From assembly GCA_018711085.1 (NCBI GenBank), contig DVIR01000038.1:1-19350 (forward strand): 19,350 nucleotides of DNA. Direction: 5' to 3'. Positions 7,577-14,148 of the stretch are shown here, piece after piece (positions within the stretch are counted from its first letter, which is position 1; every line of letters begins with the position of its first letter). This DNA is from Faeciplasma gallinarum (GTDB lineage Bacteria > Bacillota > Clostridia > Oscillospirales > Ruminococcaceae). Both the position numbers and the translations under genes were made by a program. The notes beneath the pieces were generated by a model, which saw only the letters and a list, made by a program, of their open reading frames with translations, was not told the origin of the DNA and ran no database searches.

Positions 7577-8613
7577 CAGTCGGCACCTCCTTGCGGCTCG
7601 GGGACAGCCGTGCAGCAGCTTGTGCCTGCCGAGCCGAGGCGGACAGCCTTGCGGCCGTGCTTGAGTCTGTAAAACAGCAGCCCGATAAATATGAGGCTTC
7701 CCAGTATGCCGACTATAAGCTCTATCGGCAGCTCATACGGGTATATGACCACCCGCCCTATCATGTCGCACACCAAAACAAAGAGTGCGCCGAACAGCGC
7801 AGTGTCAACAAGCGTTCCCCGTATCTTGTCGCCTTTATACATAGCTACGACGTTCGGCACGATAAGGCCTATGTATGAAATAGAGCCGACAACGACCACT
7901 ACGCTCGCCGTAATCATCGCAGAAATCGTAAGTCCCGAAAACAAAACAAGGTTATAATGCACACCGAGGTTTTTTGAAAAGTCCTTTCCCAAACCTACGA
8001 TGTTAAAATGGTTTGCAAATATAAACGCCAGCACGACGAGCGGCAGCGTCAGCCACACTATCTCGTACCTGCCCTTTAAGACCAGCGAAAAATGTCCCAC
8101 CAGCCACGATGACAGCGCCTGCGTCATTTCGTATTTATACGCTAAGTAGTTGGTTATTCCCCCGATGACGTTTCCGAACATGATTCCCACAAGCGGAACC
8201 ATCACCACGTCCTTAAACTTTATCCTTTGAATGAACCACACAAAAATCCATGTGCCTAAGATTGCGGTTGCAAATGCGAATATTGCCCTGCTCCACAGCG
8301 TCGAGGACGGCATGAACAAAAGCGCAAGAAGTATTCCGAACTGCGCAGAGGATATGGTTGCTCCGGTTGTCGGCGACACAAACTTATTGCTGCAAAGCTG
8401 CTGCATGATCAGTCCCGCAACGCTCATCCCTATTCCCGTGCACAAGATTGCAAGGAGTCTCGGCAGTCTTGACACAACAAATATCTTTAACTGCTCACCG
8501 TTGCCCGCAAGCAGCTCTGCAGGCGTTATATTTATAACCCCGACAAACAATGACGCGCAGGACACTATGAGCAGCAAAACAGCTAAAACTATCGTGGATA
8601 AATATGCTTTTAT
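7576..8613 (-). CDS. FecCD-type iron-siderophore permease, first subunit, apparent non-standard start
   Basis: A FecCD/BtuC-family permease of about 333-345 residues and the first gene of the iron-uptake operon. Conserved pieces include 'LPRLLAILCTGIGMSVAGLIMQQL' and 'GSISYIGLIVPNVVAM'. The first standard start codon in frame is TTG at 8577, but no ribosome site precedes it. An excellent AAGGGGGAGG (around 8619-8628) sits 5 nt before an in-frame ATA at 8613. Starting there adds 12 residues (reading IKAYLSTIVLAV) that complete the first membrane helix, as expected for the family. The coordinates given use this inferred start; 8577 is the conservative one. The C-terminus carries an unusual tail (VRLGSAGTSCCTAVPEPQGG). 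Confidence 0.85.
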   Translation of the reverse strand: MKAYLSTIVLAVLLLIVSCASLFVGVINITPAELLAGNGEQLKIFVVSRLPRLLAILCTGIGMSVAGLIMQQLCSNKFVSPTTGATISSAQFGILLALLFMPSSTLWSRAIFAFATAILGTWIFVWFIQRIKFKDVVMVPLVGIMFGNVIGGITNYLAYKYEMTQALSSWLVGHFSLVLKGRYEIVWLTLPLVVLAFIFANHFNIVGLGKDFSKNLGVHYNLVLFSGLTISAMITASVVVVVGSISYIGLIVPNVVAMYKGDKIRGTLVDTALFGALFVLVCDMIGRVVIYPYELPIELIVGILGSLIFIGLLFYRLKHGRKAVRLGSAGTSCCTAVPEPQGGAD

Positions 8614-8637
8614 AAGATCCTCCCCCTTTATAATTTT

Positions 8638-8657
8638 CAGTTAGCATATGCTAACTG
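8638..8657. promoter_or_regulatory. Metalloregulator-like operator 1 (siderophore importer operon)
   Basis: A perfect 20-bp palindrome, CAGTTAGCATATGCTAACTG, directly upstream of the first permease gene. It contains GTTAG-N6-CTAAC, which recurs at 9942-9961 and 10511-10530. The core resembles DtxR/IdeR-type operators (GTTAG..CTAAC). Regulation by an iron- or manganese-responsive DtxR-family repressor is inferred. Confidence 0.75.
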
Positions 8658-8666
8658 CATGGTCAA
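8638..8666 (-). promoter_or_regulatory. Candidate promoter of the siderophore importer operon
   Basis: Minus-strand TTGACC (8661-8666) is a good -35 element. At 17 nt spacing the -10 would be TAACTG (8638-8643), a poor match lying inside the palindrome. If this is the promoter, the operator covers the spacer and -10. Confidence 0.4.
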
Positions 8667-8762
8667 TAAAAAGCGCGGCGGCGATCGTAGTGTTGCGCAT
8701 CGCCACTGCGCATAATGCAGCTTTTCAGCTTTTATGCCCTTCCCGAGAATCGGCAAAGGCAA

Positions 8763-8786
8763 GGGCGGAAGGCAAGCCTCCCGCCC
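8763..8786 (-). terminator. Probable terminator of the DUF3793-flavodoxin operon
   Basis: A GC-rich 10-bp stem (GGGCGGGAGG / CCTTCCGCCC, one G-T pair) with a CTTG loop starts 8 nt after the flavodoxin stop. The following minus-strand sequence is only moderately T-rich (TTGCCTTTG), so termination may be incomplete. Confidence 0.55.
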
Positions 8787-8793
8787 GCATCCC

Positions 8794-9216
8794 TTACGCA
8801 AGTGCCGCGCCCAAAGCGTTGCACTCCGCCAATGCGACATCATCCGGAGCGTCATTGCAGATGACGCTGTCGCACACCCTGTTTGCCCCGTCGTCATCAC
8901 AGCGGGACTCCCAGGTGCGCATCCATTCTCCGTCGCCCCATCCGTATGAGCCGAAAAGGGCTATATTCTTTCCCTTGAGTTTTCCCTCGCAATCGGAAAA
9001 CATCGGCTCAAATTCGCTTTCCTCCAACTGTTCTGTTCCCATGGAGGGGCAGCCGAACGCAATCGCATCGTATTTTTCGACTAAATCGGGCGAAAACTCC
9101 GCCGCAGTGAGCACGGAAACCTCCGCACCCTTTCCCTTTGCGCCGTCAGCCACCGCCGAAGCCATAGCCTCGGTATTGCCTGTTCCGCTCCAGTATACAA
9201 CTGCTACTTTGCTCAT
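8794..9216 (-). CDS. Flavodoxin
   Basis: A 140-residue short-chain flavodoxin, a soluble FMN electron carrier that can replace ferredoxin under iron limitation. The phosphate-binding loop SGTGNTE lies at residues 10-16 of 'VAVVYWSGTGNTEAMA'. The flavin-edge loops 'FGCPSMGTEQLEE' and 'FGSYGWGDGEWM' carry the usual aromatic residues. The chosen ATG (9216) has AAAGGA 11 nt upstream; an ATG four codons earlier overlaps that ribosome site. It is the second gene after DUF3793, 29 nt downstream, under a promoter carrying the metalloregulator-like palindrome. That context fits iron-sparing use. Confidence 0.93.
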   Translation of the reverse strand: MSKVAVVYWSGTGNTEAMASAVADGAKGKGAEVSVLTAAEFSPDLVEKYDAIAFGCPSMGTEQLEESEFEPMFSDCEGKLKGKNIALFGSYGWGDGEWMRTWESRCDDDGANRVCDSVICNDAPDDVALAECNALGAALA

Positions 9217-9245
9217 TTTAAACAACATCCTTTCACTAAAGAGCT

Positions 9246-9812
9246 TTATGGTAGAAAATATCGGTCAGCCACTGTCAGCTGCTCGATAGGTTTCCCTTTT
9301 TTCCACTGCCGCGAATAGATCTTTTTGCACCGTTCGTACCTTTCAAAGGTGTTTTGCGCGGCCTTGACATCGCCGTATACCTTCCAGCATCCCACGCACT
9401 TGTGGTTGCACGCATGGTTGCGGATAAATCCCAAAACATCCTCCGGCGGATAGCTCAAAAACAAGCCGATTTCATGCGGAAACTCCTCTAAGCTGCTCAG
9501 CCGGTTGATAAGATGAACCACGCATCTGTCGGGGCACTCAGGCCTGTAGCCGCAGCTTATCAGCAGCTCCCTTGCGCGCTTGTCGCTCAGGTCAACCTCA
9601 AGCGAAGTCGGGCGGTATGTATAAATCAGCGCACGCCCGCCGCTGACCTTGAGCGGCAGCACACGCACCCCTTTGGGCACAAGCTTTTTGTTCAGGCAGC
9701 GCAGCTCACCCATCAGCTCCGCACGGCACGGGCAGTCGCAGGAAAACAGGTTTCCCGTCTTTATCCCCGCCAGCGTTGGCGAGCAGTGATTTATTATCAA
9801 ATCCTCCGACAT
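9246..9812 (-). CDS. DUF3793 family protein, cysteine-rich
   Basis: A 188-residue protein recognisable as DUF3793 from 'HCSPTLAGIKTGNLFSC', 'FPHEIGLFLSYPPEDVLGFI' and 'CVGCWKVYGD'. The function is not established; the family is often seen beside flavodoxin genes in Clostridia, as here. No signal peptide or membrane segment is visible, so it is probably cytosolic. It holds twelve cysteines, with clusters C25-x-C27-x-C29 and C135-x3-C139-x2-C142, which could bind a metal or an Fe-S cluster (inference). GAGGG precedes the ATG. A consensus promoter with the shared palindrome at its start site suggests metal-dependent expression together with the flavodoxin. Confidence 0.85.
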   Translation of the reverse strand: MSEDLIINHCSPTLAGIKTGNLFSCDCPCRAELMGELRCLNKKLVPKGVRVLPLKVSGGRALIYTYRPTSLEVDLSDKRARELLISCGYRPECPDRCVVHLINRLSSLEEFPHEIGLFLSYPPEDVLGFIRNHACNHKCVGCWKVYGDVKAAQNTFERYERCKKIYSRQWKKGKPIEQLTVADRYFLP

Positions 9813-9941
9813 GGCATTCCCTCACAAAATCGTATCGTCTGTTTGTCCGCTGCACGGCGCATAAAACGCCCCGGCAGTGTGCCGAGTGGCAAGGCTTTTG
9901 CATGAAGGCATTATCAGCCTTGAATTGAAAAGTCTCGTATG
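9813..9941 (-). other. Leader of the DUF3793-flavodoxin operon
   Basis: The untranslated leader is roughly 150 nt from the predicted start near 9964. I see no clear riboswitch or attenuator. One frame within it (from 9903) runs into the DUF3793 gene out of phase and looks non-coding. Confidence 0.45.
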
Positions 9942-9961
9942 CAGTTAGCCGCTGCTAACTG
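9942..9961. promoter_or_regulatory. Metalloregulator-like operator 2 (DUF3793-flavodoxin operon)
   Basis: CAGTTAGC (9942-9949) and GCTAACTG (9954-9961) are perfect 8-bp arms around CGCT. The site sits at the predicted transcription start, 9 nt beyond the -10 element, where a bound repressor would block initiation. The arms are the same as in operator 1. Confidence 0.8.
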
Positions 9962-9970
9962 ACAGTTACG

Positions 9971-9999
9971 ATTATAAACAGTCACGGGGTAAATGTCAA
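9971..9999 (-). promoter_or_regulatory. Consensus promoter of the DUF3793-flavodoxin operon
   Basis: Minus-strand TTGACA (9994-9999), 17-nt spacer, TATAAT (9971-9976): a perfect sigma-A match. A promoter this strong would be expected to need a repressor, which fits the adjoining palindrome. Confidence 0.9.
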
Positions 10000-10155
10000 G
10001 TGGGAAAACAAATTTTTTGTGAGCGAACAGCGTAAGGCGCCGAGGGCGCATGCGGCGGACTCAAGTTTTAAGGAGTGCCGCGCCTTGAAGCGGCTGTATG
10101 CAAAGCGCCGCGAATGCCGGCACCGTACTCAAATGCGTGCATGCACCGCAAAACA

Positions 10156-10185
10156 AAAGCGGCAAAGCCTTTGCCCTGCCGCTTT
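10156..10185 (-). terminator. Terminator of the HMA gene
   Basis: On the minus strand AAAGCGGCA and a matching TGCCGCTTT-type arm enclose a partly self-pairing GGGCAAAGGC segment, and TTTTGTTTTG follows. It is about 25 nt after the HMA stop. Its sequence resembles the terminator at 1051-1083. Confidence 0.8.
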
Positions 10186-10209
10186 ATGCGTATTGCGTTT
10201 GAGTTGCCG

Positions 10210-10455
10210 TCATCCGAACAAGCCTTTTTTCTTGTACGGCTCTTTTTGTATTGCGCCGACCTCATAGCCGGTTTTGCTGATGGCCTGCGCGAGTGCGCTT
10301 TCGTCAAGCTCCGTTTCGGATACGATTACCGTCTCGTTTTTGCTGCGGGAGGAGCTGACCTTCTTTACCGGAAAGGCATTTCTCACCGCATCGTTCACGT
10401 GAGCCTCACACATCCCGCACATCATTCCGTTTACCTCAACTGTGTACTTCCACAT
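10210..10455 (-). CDS. Small heavy-metal-associated (HMA) domain protein
   Basis: An 81-residue single-domain protein with the ferredoxin-like HMA fold of metal chaperones such as CopZ. The metal site reads G-M-M-C13-G-M-C16-E near the N-terminus, followed by 'AHVNDAVRNAF' and the late 'ALAQAISKTGYEV', which matches HMA helix 2. A lysine-rich tail (EPYKKKGLFG) follows. I chose the ATG at 10455 because AAGGAGG lies 11 nt ahead; ATG 10464 is only 2 nt from that site. No P-type ATPase or CsoR lies beside it. Its promoter carries the third copy of the shared palindrome, unlike the copper operators usual for CopZ. The bound metal is unknown: copper by family, another metal by context. Confidence 0.85.
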   Translation of the reverse strand: MWKYTVEVNGMMCGMCEAHVNDAVRNAFPVKKVSSSRSKNETVIVSETELDESALAQAISKTGYEVGAIQKEPYKKKGLFG

Positions 10456-10510
10456 AGTTTGCATACCCTCCTTGATATATTGCCGCTGCACATACATGCA
10501 TGCGCAGATT

Positions 10511-10530
10511 CAGTTAGCTTTCACTAACCA
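10511..10530. promoter_or_regulatory. Metalloregulator-like operator 3 (HMA gene)
   Basis: CAGTTAGC (10511-10518), then ACTAACCA (10523-10530). The core GTTAG-N6-CTAAC is exact, while the outer bases are less symmetrical than in operators 1 and 2. It begins 1 nt after the -10 element, overlapping the start site. Confidence 0.65.
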
Positions 10531-10531
10531 C

Positions 10532-10560
10532 ATTATATACTCTATGCACATTGATTTCAA
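10532..10560 (-). promoter_or_regulatory. Promoter of the HMA gene
   Basis: Minus-strand TTGAAA (10555-10560), 17-nt spacer, TATAAT (10532-10537). It is divergent from the ZIP gene promoter. Confidence 0.8.
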
Positions 10561-10601
10561 GTATGCGGCGCGAGAGTTTTTGCAAATGTATCAAACAGAG
10601 C

Positions 10602-10630
10602 TTGACCGCGCAAACACGCGCATTTATAAT
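10602..10630 (+). promoter_or_regulatory. Promoter of the ZIP transporter gene
   Basis: TTGACC (10602-10607), 17-nt spacer, TATAAT (10625-10630). The spacer holds a small GC inverted repeat (CGCG-CAAACA-CGCG). I see no copy of the GTTAG palindrome here, though operator 3 lies only 72 bp away. Confidence 0.75.
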
Positions 10631-10686
10631 CAAACATAGAAAGACGTTTAACTTGAAAAATCAATTGAAAAAGATAGGAGAAAAAT

Positions 10687-11472
10687 ATGCCTGTTGAACT
10701 GTGGCAGGGGCTGCTCATACCCTTTGCCGGAACGGCGCTCGGCTCTGCCTGCGTCATATTCTTAAAGAACAATTTAAGCGACACACTTCAGCGCGCGCTC
10801 ACGGGATTTGCTGCGGGTGTGATGGTTGCGGCGTCGGTGTGGAGCCTTCTTCTGCCCGCCATGGAGCAGTCGCAAAGCATGGGAAAGTGGTCGTTTGTGC
10901 CGGCCGTTGCGGGATTTTGGCTCGGCATACTCTTCCTTTTGGGACTTGACCGGCTGATTCCGCATCTTCACCGAGGCAGCACGGAGGCGGAGGGCGTAAA
11001 GAGCCGCCTCAAAAGGACAACCATGCTCACGCTTGCGGTGGCACTGCACAACATACCGGAGGGAATGGCTGTGGGCGCGGTCTACGCGGGATGGCTTTAC
11101 GGCGACAGCAGCATCACGCTTGCGGGTGCGCTGAGCCTTTCTTTGGGAATAGCTATACAAAACTTCCCCGAGGGAGCTATAATATCCCTTCCGCTCAGGG
11201 CGGAGGGACTTTCAAAGCCGCGCGCGTTCCTGTATGGAGCGCTGTCCGGCATAGTCGAGCCTATAGGAGCGCTTTTGACGGTGCTTCTTGCGGCGGTTAT
11301 GGTGCCGGTTCTGCCATATGCGCTAAGCTTTGCCGCCGGCGCCATGATATACGTGGTGGTAGAGGAGCTGATACCAGAAATGTCGTCGGGAAAGCATTCA
11401 AACGTGGGGACAGTGCTTTTCGCCGCGGGATTTACGCTCATGATGACCTTAGACGTTGCACTCGGCGGGTAA
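10687..11472 (+). CDS. ZIP-family divalent metal transporter (ZupT-like)
   Basis: A 261-residue membrane protein with about eight hydrophobic segments. Two transport-site motifs are intact: HNIPEG in TM4 (H121, N122, E125) and QNFPEG in TM5 (N159, E162). A short histidine-containing cytoplasmic loop (HLHRGS, about 93-98) lies between TM3 and TM4, as in ZupT-type members. ZIP proteins carry zinc, iron, manganese or other divalent metals into the cytosol. AGGAG precedes the ATG by 6 nt. The gene is transcribed alone and divergently from the HMA gene. Proximity to the palindrome regulon suggests a role in metal supply, but the metal is not determined. Confidence 0.92.
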   Translation: MPVELWQGLLIPFAGTALGSACVIFLKNNLSDTLQRALTGFAAGVMVAASVWSLLLPAMEQSQSMGKWSFVPAVAGFWLGILFLLGLDRLIPHLHRGSTEAEGVKSRLKRTTMLTLAVALHNIPEGMAVGAVYAGWLYGDSSITLAGALSLSLGIAIQNFPEGAIISLPLRAEGLSKPRAFLYGALSGIVEPIGALLTVLLAAVMVPVLPYALSFAAGAMIYVVVEELIPEMSSGKHSNVGTVLFAAGFTLMMTLDVALGG

Positions 11473-11502
11473 AAATTAAGATATTCGGCATGCGCGGCGC
11501 AC

Positions 11503-11530
11503 TTGAAATTTAAAAGAAAAGGACTACAAT
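11503..11530 (+). promoter_or_regulatory. Probable promoter of the patatin-like gene
   Basis: TTGAAA (11503-11508), 16-nt spacer, TACAAT (11525-11530). It lies about 30 nt after the ZIP stop codon, and no terminator is evident between them, so some read-through is possible. Confidence 0.55.
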
Positions 11531-11569
11531 GAAAGTGAATCAAGCGTTGACCGAGAAAGGAGCGTTGGC

Positions 11570-12406
11570 ATGAAAACCGGAGTTATAGATGTCGGCGGCG
11601 GAATGAGAGGAATATATGCCGCCGGAGTTTTCGATTATTTCATGGACAAGGGCATAAAGTTTGACGTCGGAATAGGCGTGTCGGCGGGAAGTGCGAATCT
11701 GTGCTCCTACGCCGCGCATCAAAGGGGCAGAAACTACGTCTTTTACACGCAGTATGCGTTCAGAAAGCAGTACATGAGCCTTAGCAATTTTATTAAAAAA
11801 GGCTCGTTTGTGGATATGGACTATGTGTACGGCACGCTTTGCCGCAAGGACGGGGAAAACCCTCTTGACTACCCTGCCCTGCGAGACAACCCGATGGAGC
11901 TGTATGTAGTTGCGACAAACGCCGAAACCGGCGAGGCCAAATACTTCGACAAAAGCGACATAAGGCAGGACGACTACAAAATAATGGGCGCGTCATGCAC
12001 CATACCGTTTGTATGCAGACCATACTCTGTCGGCGACTGCGCATACTTTGACGGAGCGCTCAGCGACCCCGTGCCCATAAAGAAAGCCTTTGAGCTTGGA
12101 TGCGACAAAGCGGTTCTTATTCTGACAAAGCCGAGGGACACAATAAGAGGCTCGAAAAAGGACGACTGCATTGCAAGCATGATAAAAAGAAAATACCCCA
12201 AAGCCGCCGCGCAGATGCGCCTTAGGGCACAGCGTTACAACGAGTGCGTTGACCTCGCAAAGGAATACGAGGCAAGGGGCAAGGTCTTGATAATCTCCCC
12301 CGACGACACATGCGGCGTGGACACGCTTAAAAGGGACAAGCAGTGCATGGACCGCCTCTACCTTAAAGGCTACAACGACGCGCAGGAGATATTTAAGTTT
12401 TTGTAA
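11570..12406 (+). CDS. Patatin-like phospholipase (YjjU-like)
   Basis: A 278-residue serine hydrolase of the patatin family. The oxyanion motif DVGGGMRGIY (residues 7-16) is followed by the nucleophile elbow GVS38AGS. The catalytic aspartate is in YFD161GALSDPVP. This Ser-Asp dyad is complete, so an active acyl hydrolase on lipids is likely. There is no signal peptide, so it is cytosolic or peripherally membrane-bound. AAAGGAG lies 7 nt ahead of the ATG. Its neighbours do not suggest a specific pathway. Confidence 0.92.
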   Translation: MKTGVIDVGGGMRGIYAAGVFDYFMDKGIKFDVGIGVSAGSANLCSYAAHQRGRNYVFYTQYAFRKQYMSLSNFIKKGSFVDMDYVYGTLCRKDGENPLDYPALRDNPMELYVVATNAETGEAKYFDKSDIRQDDYKIMGASCTIPFVCRPYSVGDCAYFDGALSDPVPIKKAFELGCDKAVLILTKPRDTIRGSKKDDCIASMIKRKYPKAAAQMRLRAQRYNECVDLAKEYEARGKVLIISPDDTCGVDTLKRDKQCMDRLYLKGYNDAQEIFKFL

Positions 12407-12428
12407 ACTCGCGGGTTTGCCTGCCTCA

Positions 12429-12458
12429 TTGAAATATAACGCGAAATATGCTTATAAT
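12429..12458 (+). promoter_or_regulatory. Promoter of uxaC
   Basis: TTGAAA (12429-12434), 18-nt spacer, TATAAT (12453-12458). The predicted start is about 28 nt before the ATG. Confidence 0.7.
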
Positions 12459-12492
12459 AATATAGAAATCACTTTGAAAGGGCGTGCACAAT

Positions 12493-13908
12493 ATGTCATT
12501 CATCAATAAGAGCTTTATGCTCCAAAACGACACCGCCAAGCACCTGTACAGGGAATACGCAAAGGATCAGCCGATTATCGACTACCACTGCCACATAGAT
12601 CCCCGTGAAATATACGAGGACAAGCGGTTTGAAAACATAACCGAGCTGTGGCTCGGCGCAGACCACTACAAGTGGAGGCTTGTGCGTTCAAACGGAGTTC
12701 CGGAGCAGGAGATAACCGGAAACGCCGACCCGAAAACCAAGTTCATGCGGTTTGCCGAGGCGCTGTCAAAGTCAATAGGAAATCCGATGTACCATTGGAC
12801 GCACCTTGAGCTCAAGCGCTACTTTGACTATGACGGCATACTTTCTCCCGAAACGGCGGATCAGGTATACGAGCTTTGCAACGAAAAGCTCAAAGACCCG
12901 TCCATGAGCGCAAGGGGTCTTATCGAGCGCTCAAACGTAAAGATGATAGGCACGACGGACGACCCGTCGGACAGCCTTGAGTGGCACAAAAAAATTGCGG
13001 AGGACAAGAGCTTTAAAACGCTTGTTTTGCCCTCATTCCGGCCGGACAAGTACATCGCAATCGACAAGGCAGGATTTAAGGACGCCGTATCAAAACTTGC
13101 GGCCGCCGCCGACGCCGAGATAAACTCCGCCGCAGACCTGATGGACGCGCTTGACAAGCGGCTCGACTTCTTCTGTGAAAACGGCTGTGCAGCCACCGAC
13201 CACGGTCTTGACTACATGGTATACTCCCCCGCCGACGAATCGGAGGTAAACAGGGTGTTCCTAAAAGCCATGAGCGGCGAAAAGGTATCACGCGAAGAGG
13301 CAAGCGAATACAAGACTGCGGTTATGTTGCACCTCGGCAGGCAGTATGCAAAGCGCGACATAGTCATGCAGATACACTTTAACGTGCAGAGAAACCCCAA
13401 CTCGCGCATGATGAGCGCCATCGGAGCGGACACCGGCTTTGACTGCATGAGGACGGAGGACGGAGCCGTTAAGCTCACCGAATTTTTAAACGCGCTCGAC
13501 CAAACAAACGAGCTTCCTAAGACTATTCTCTACTCCTTAAATCCCCACGACAACGAGGCCATCGACACCATCATAGGCAGCTTCCAGGGCGCTCTTGCGG
13601 ACGGAACGTACATCCCCGGCAAGATTCAGCACGGTGCGGCATGGTGGTTCTCCGACACCAAATCGGGCATGGAGGCGCACATAAAGTCGCTTGCGAACCT
13701 GTCCATACTCGGCAACTTCATAGGCATGCTCACCGACTCAAGGAGCTTTTTGTCCTATACCCGCCACGAATACTTCCGCCGCATACTTTGCAACATCATA
13801 GGCGAGTGGGTGGAAAACGGCGAGTATCCCGACGATGAGAACGCGCTTGGAAAAATCATTTCCGATATATGCTATGGCAACGCCGCAAGGCACTTTAAAA
13901 TTCCCTGA
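12493..13908 (+). CDS. uxaC: Glucuronate (uronate) isomerase
   Basis: A 471-residue metal-dependent isomerase that converts D-glucuronate to D-fructuronate (and galacturonate to tagaturonate), the first step of hexuronate use. Diagnostic sequence includes the DYH32-C-H34 metal motif in 'IIDYHCHIDPREI', 'WLGADHYKWRLVRSNGV', 'FNVQRNPNSRMMSAIGADTGFD' and the C-terminal 'GMLTDSRSFLSYTRHEYFRRILC'. Length and motif order match the family throughout. I chose ATG 12493 because GAAAGGG lies 10 nt ahead; a GTG three codons earlier is nearer that site and less likely. It stands alone with its own promoter and terminator. The later pathway genes (uxaB/uxuA/kdgK/kdgA) are not in this window. Confidence 0.97.
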   Translation: MSFINKSFMLQNDTAKHLYREYAKDQPIIDYHCHIDPREIYEDKRFENITELWLGADHYKWRLVRSNGVPEQEITGNADPKTKFMRFAEALSKSIGNPMYHWTHLELKRYFDYDGILSPETADQVYELCNEKLKDPSMSARGLIERSNVKMIGTTDDPSDSLEWHKKIAEDKSFKTLVLPSFRPDKYIAIDKAGFKDAVSKLAAAADAEINSAADLMDALDKRLDFFCENGCAATDHGLDYMVYSPADESEVNRVFLKAMSGEKVSREEASEYKTAVMLHLGRQYAKRDIVMQIHFNVQRNPNSRMMSAIGADTGFDCMRTEDGAVKLTEFLNALDQTNELPKTILYSLNPHDNEAIDTIIGSFQGALADGTYIPGKIQHGAAWWFSDTKSGMEAHIKSLANLSILGNFIGMLTDSRSFLSYTRHEYFRRILCNIIGEWVENGEYPDDENALGKIISDICYGNAARHFKIP

Positions 13909-13926
13909 TATATACGCATCAAACGT

Positions 13927-13965
13927 GACCTCTTCGGCGCAAACAGCCGCTGAGGTCTCTTATTT
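13927..13965 (+). terminator. Terminator of uxaC
   Basis: GACCTC pairs with GAGGTC, with an inner CGGC/GCCG pairing, followed by TCTTATTT. It starts about 20 nt after the stop codon. Confidence 0.65.
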
Positions 13966-14020
13966 GACAGTAAGGCGCAACATAGTTGCAAAAAATTTAG
14001 CTAAAATTTCTGAAAAGCGG

Positions 14021-14049
14021 TTTACAACGTAAAACAAATGGATTATAAT
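14021..14049 (+). promoter_or_regulatory. Promoter of the GH3-ABC operon
   Basis: TTTACA (14021-14026), 17-nt spacer, TATAAT (14044-14049), leaving a leader of about 93 nt before the GH3 ATG. A 10-bp palindrome TTTAGCTAAA lies at 13996-14005, just upstream of the -35. It could be an operator but is short. Confidence 0.75.
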
Positions 14050-14148
14050 ATAACCAACATAACAATTGAATGAACCACTTGAAGTATGCTGCATGAAAAT
14101 ACAGCACATTGGCTCATATTTCAACCTGTTATGAGTCCGGAGGACATT

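Noticed and set aside
8638..8657. Palindrome considered as a Fur box
   Set aside because: It lacks the GATAATGATAATCATTATC-type hexamer pattern; the GTTAG/CTAAC core is closer to DtxR-family operators.
9706..9903. A 65-residue minus-strand frame in the DUF3793 leader, a possible leader peptide
   Set aside because: It overlaps the DUF3793 gene out of phase by over 100 bp, has no ribosome site and is not a typical leader peptide.
12493..13908. Whether uxaC belongs to a hexuronate or glucuronide operon with the GH3-ABC genes
   Set aside because: A terminator (13927-13965) and a separate promoter (14021-14049) lie between them, and the GH3 type is NagZ-like rather than a glucuronidase.
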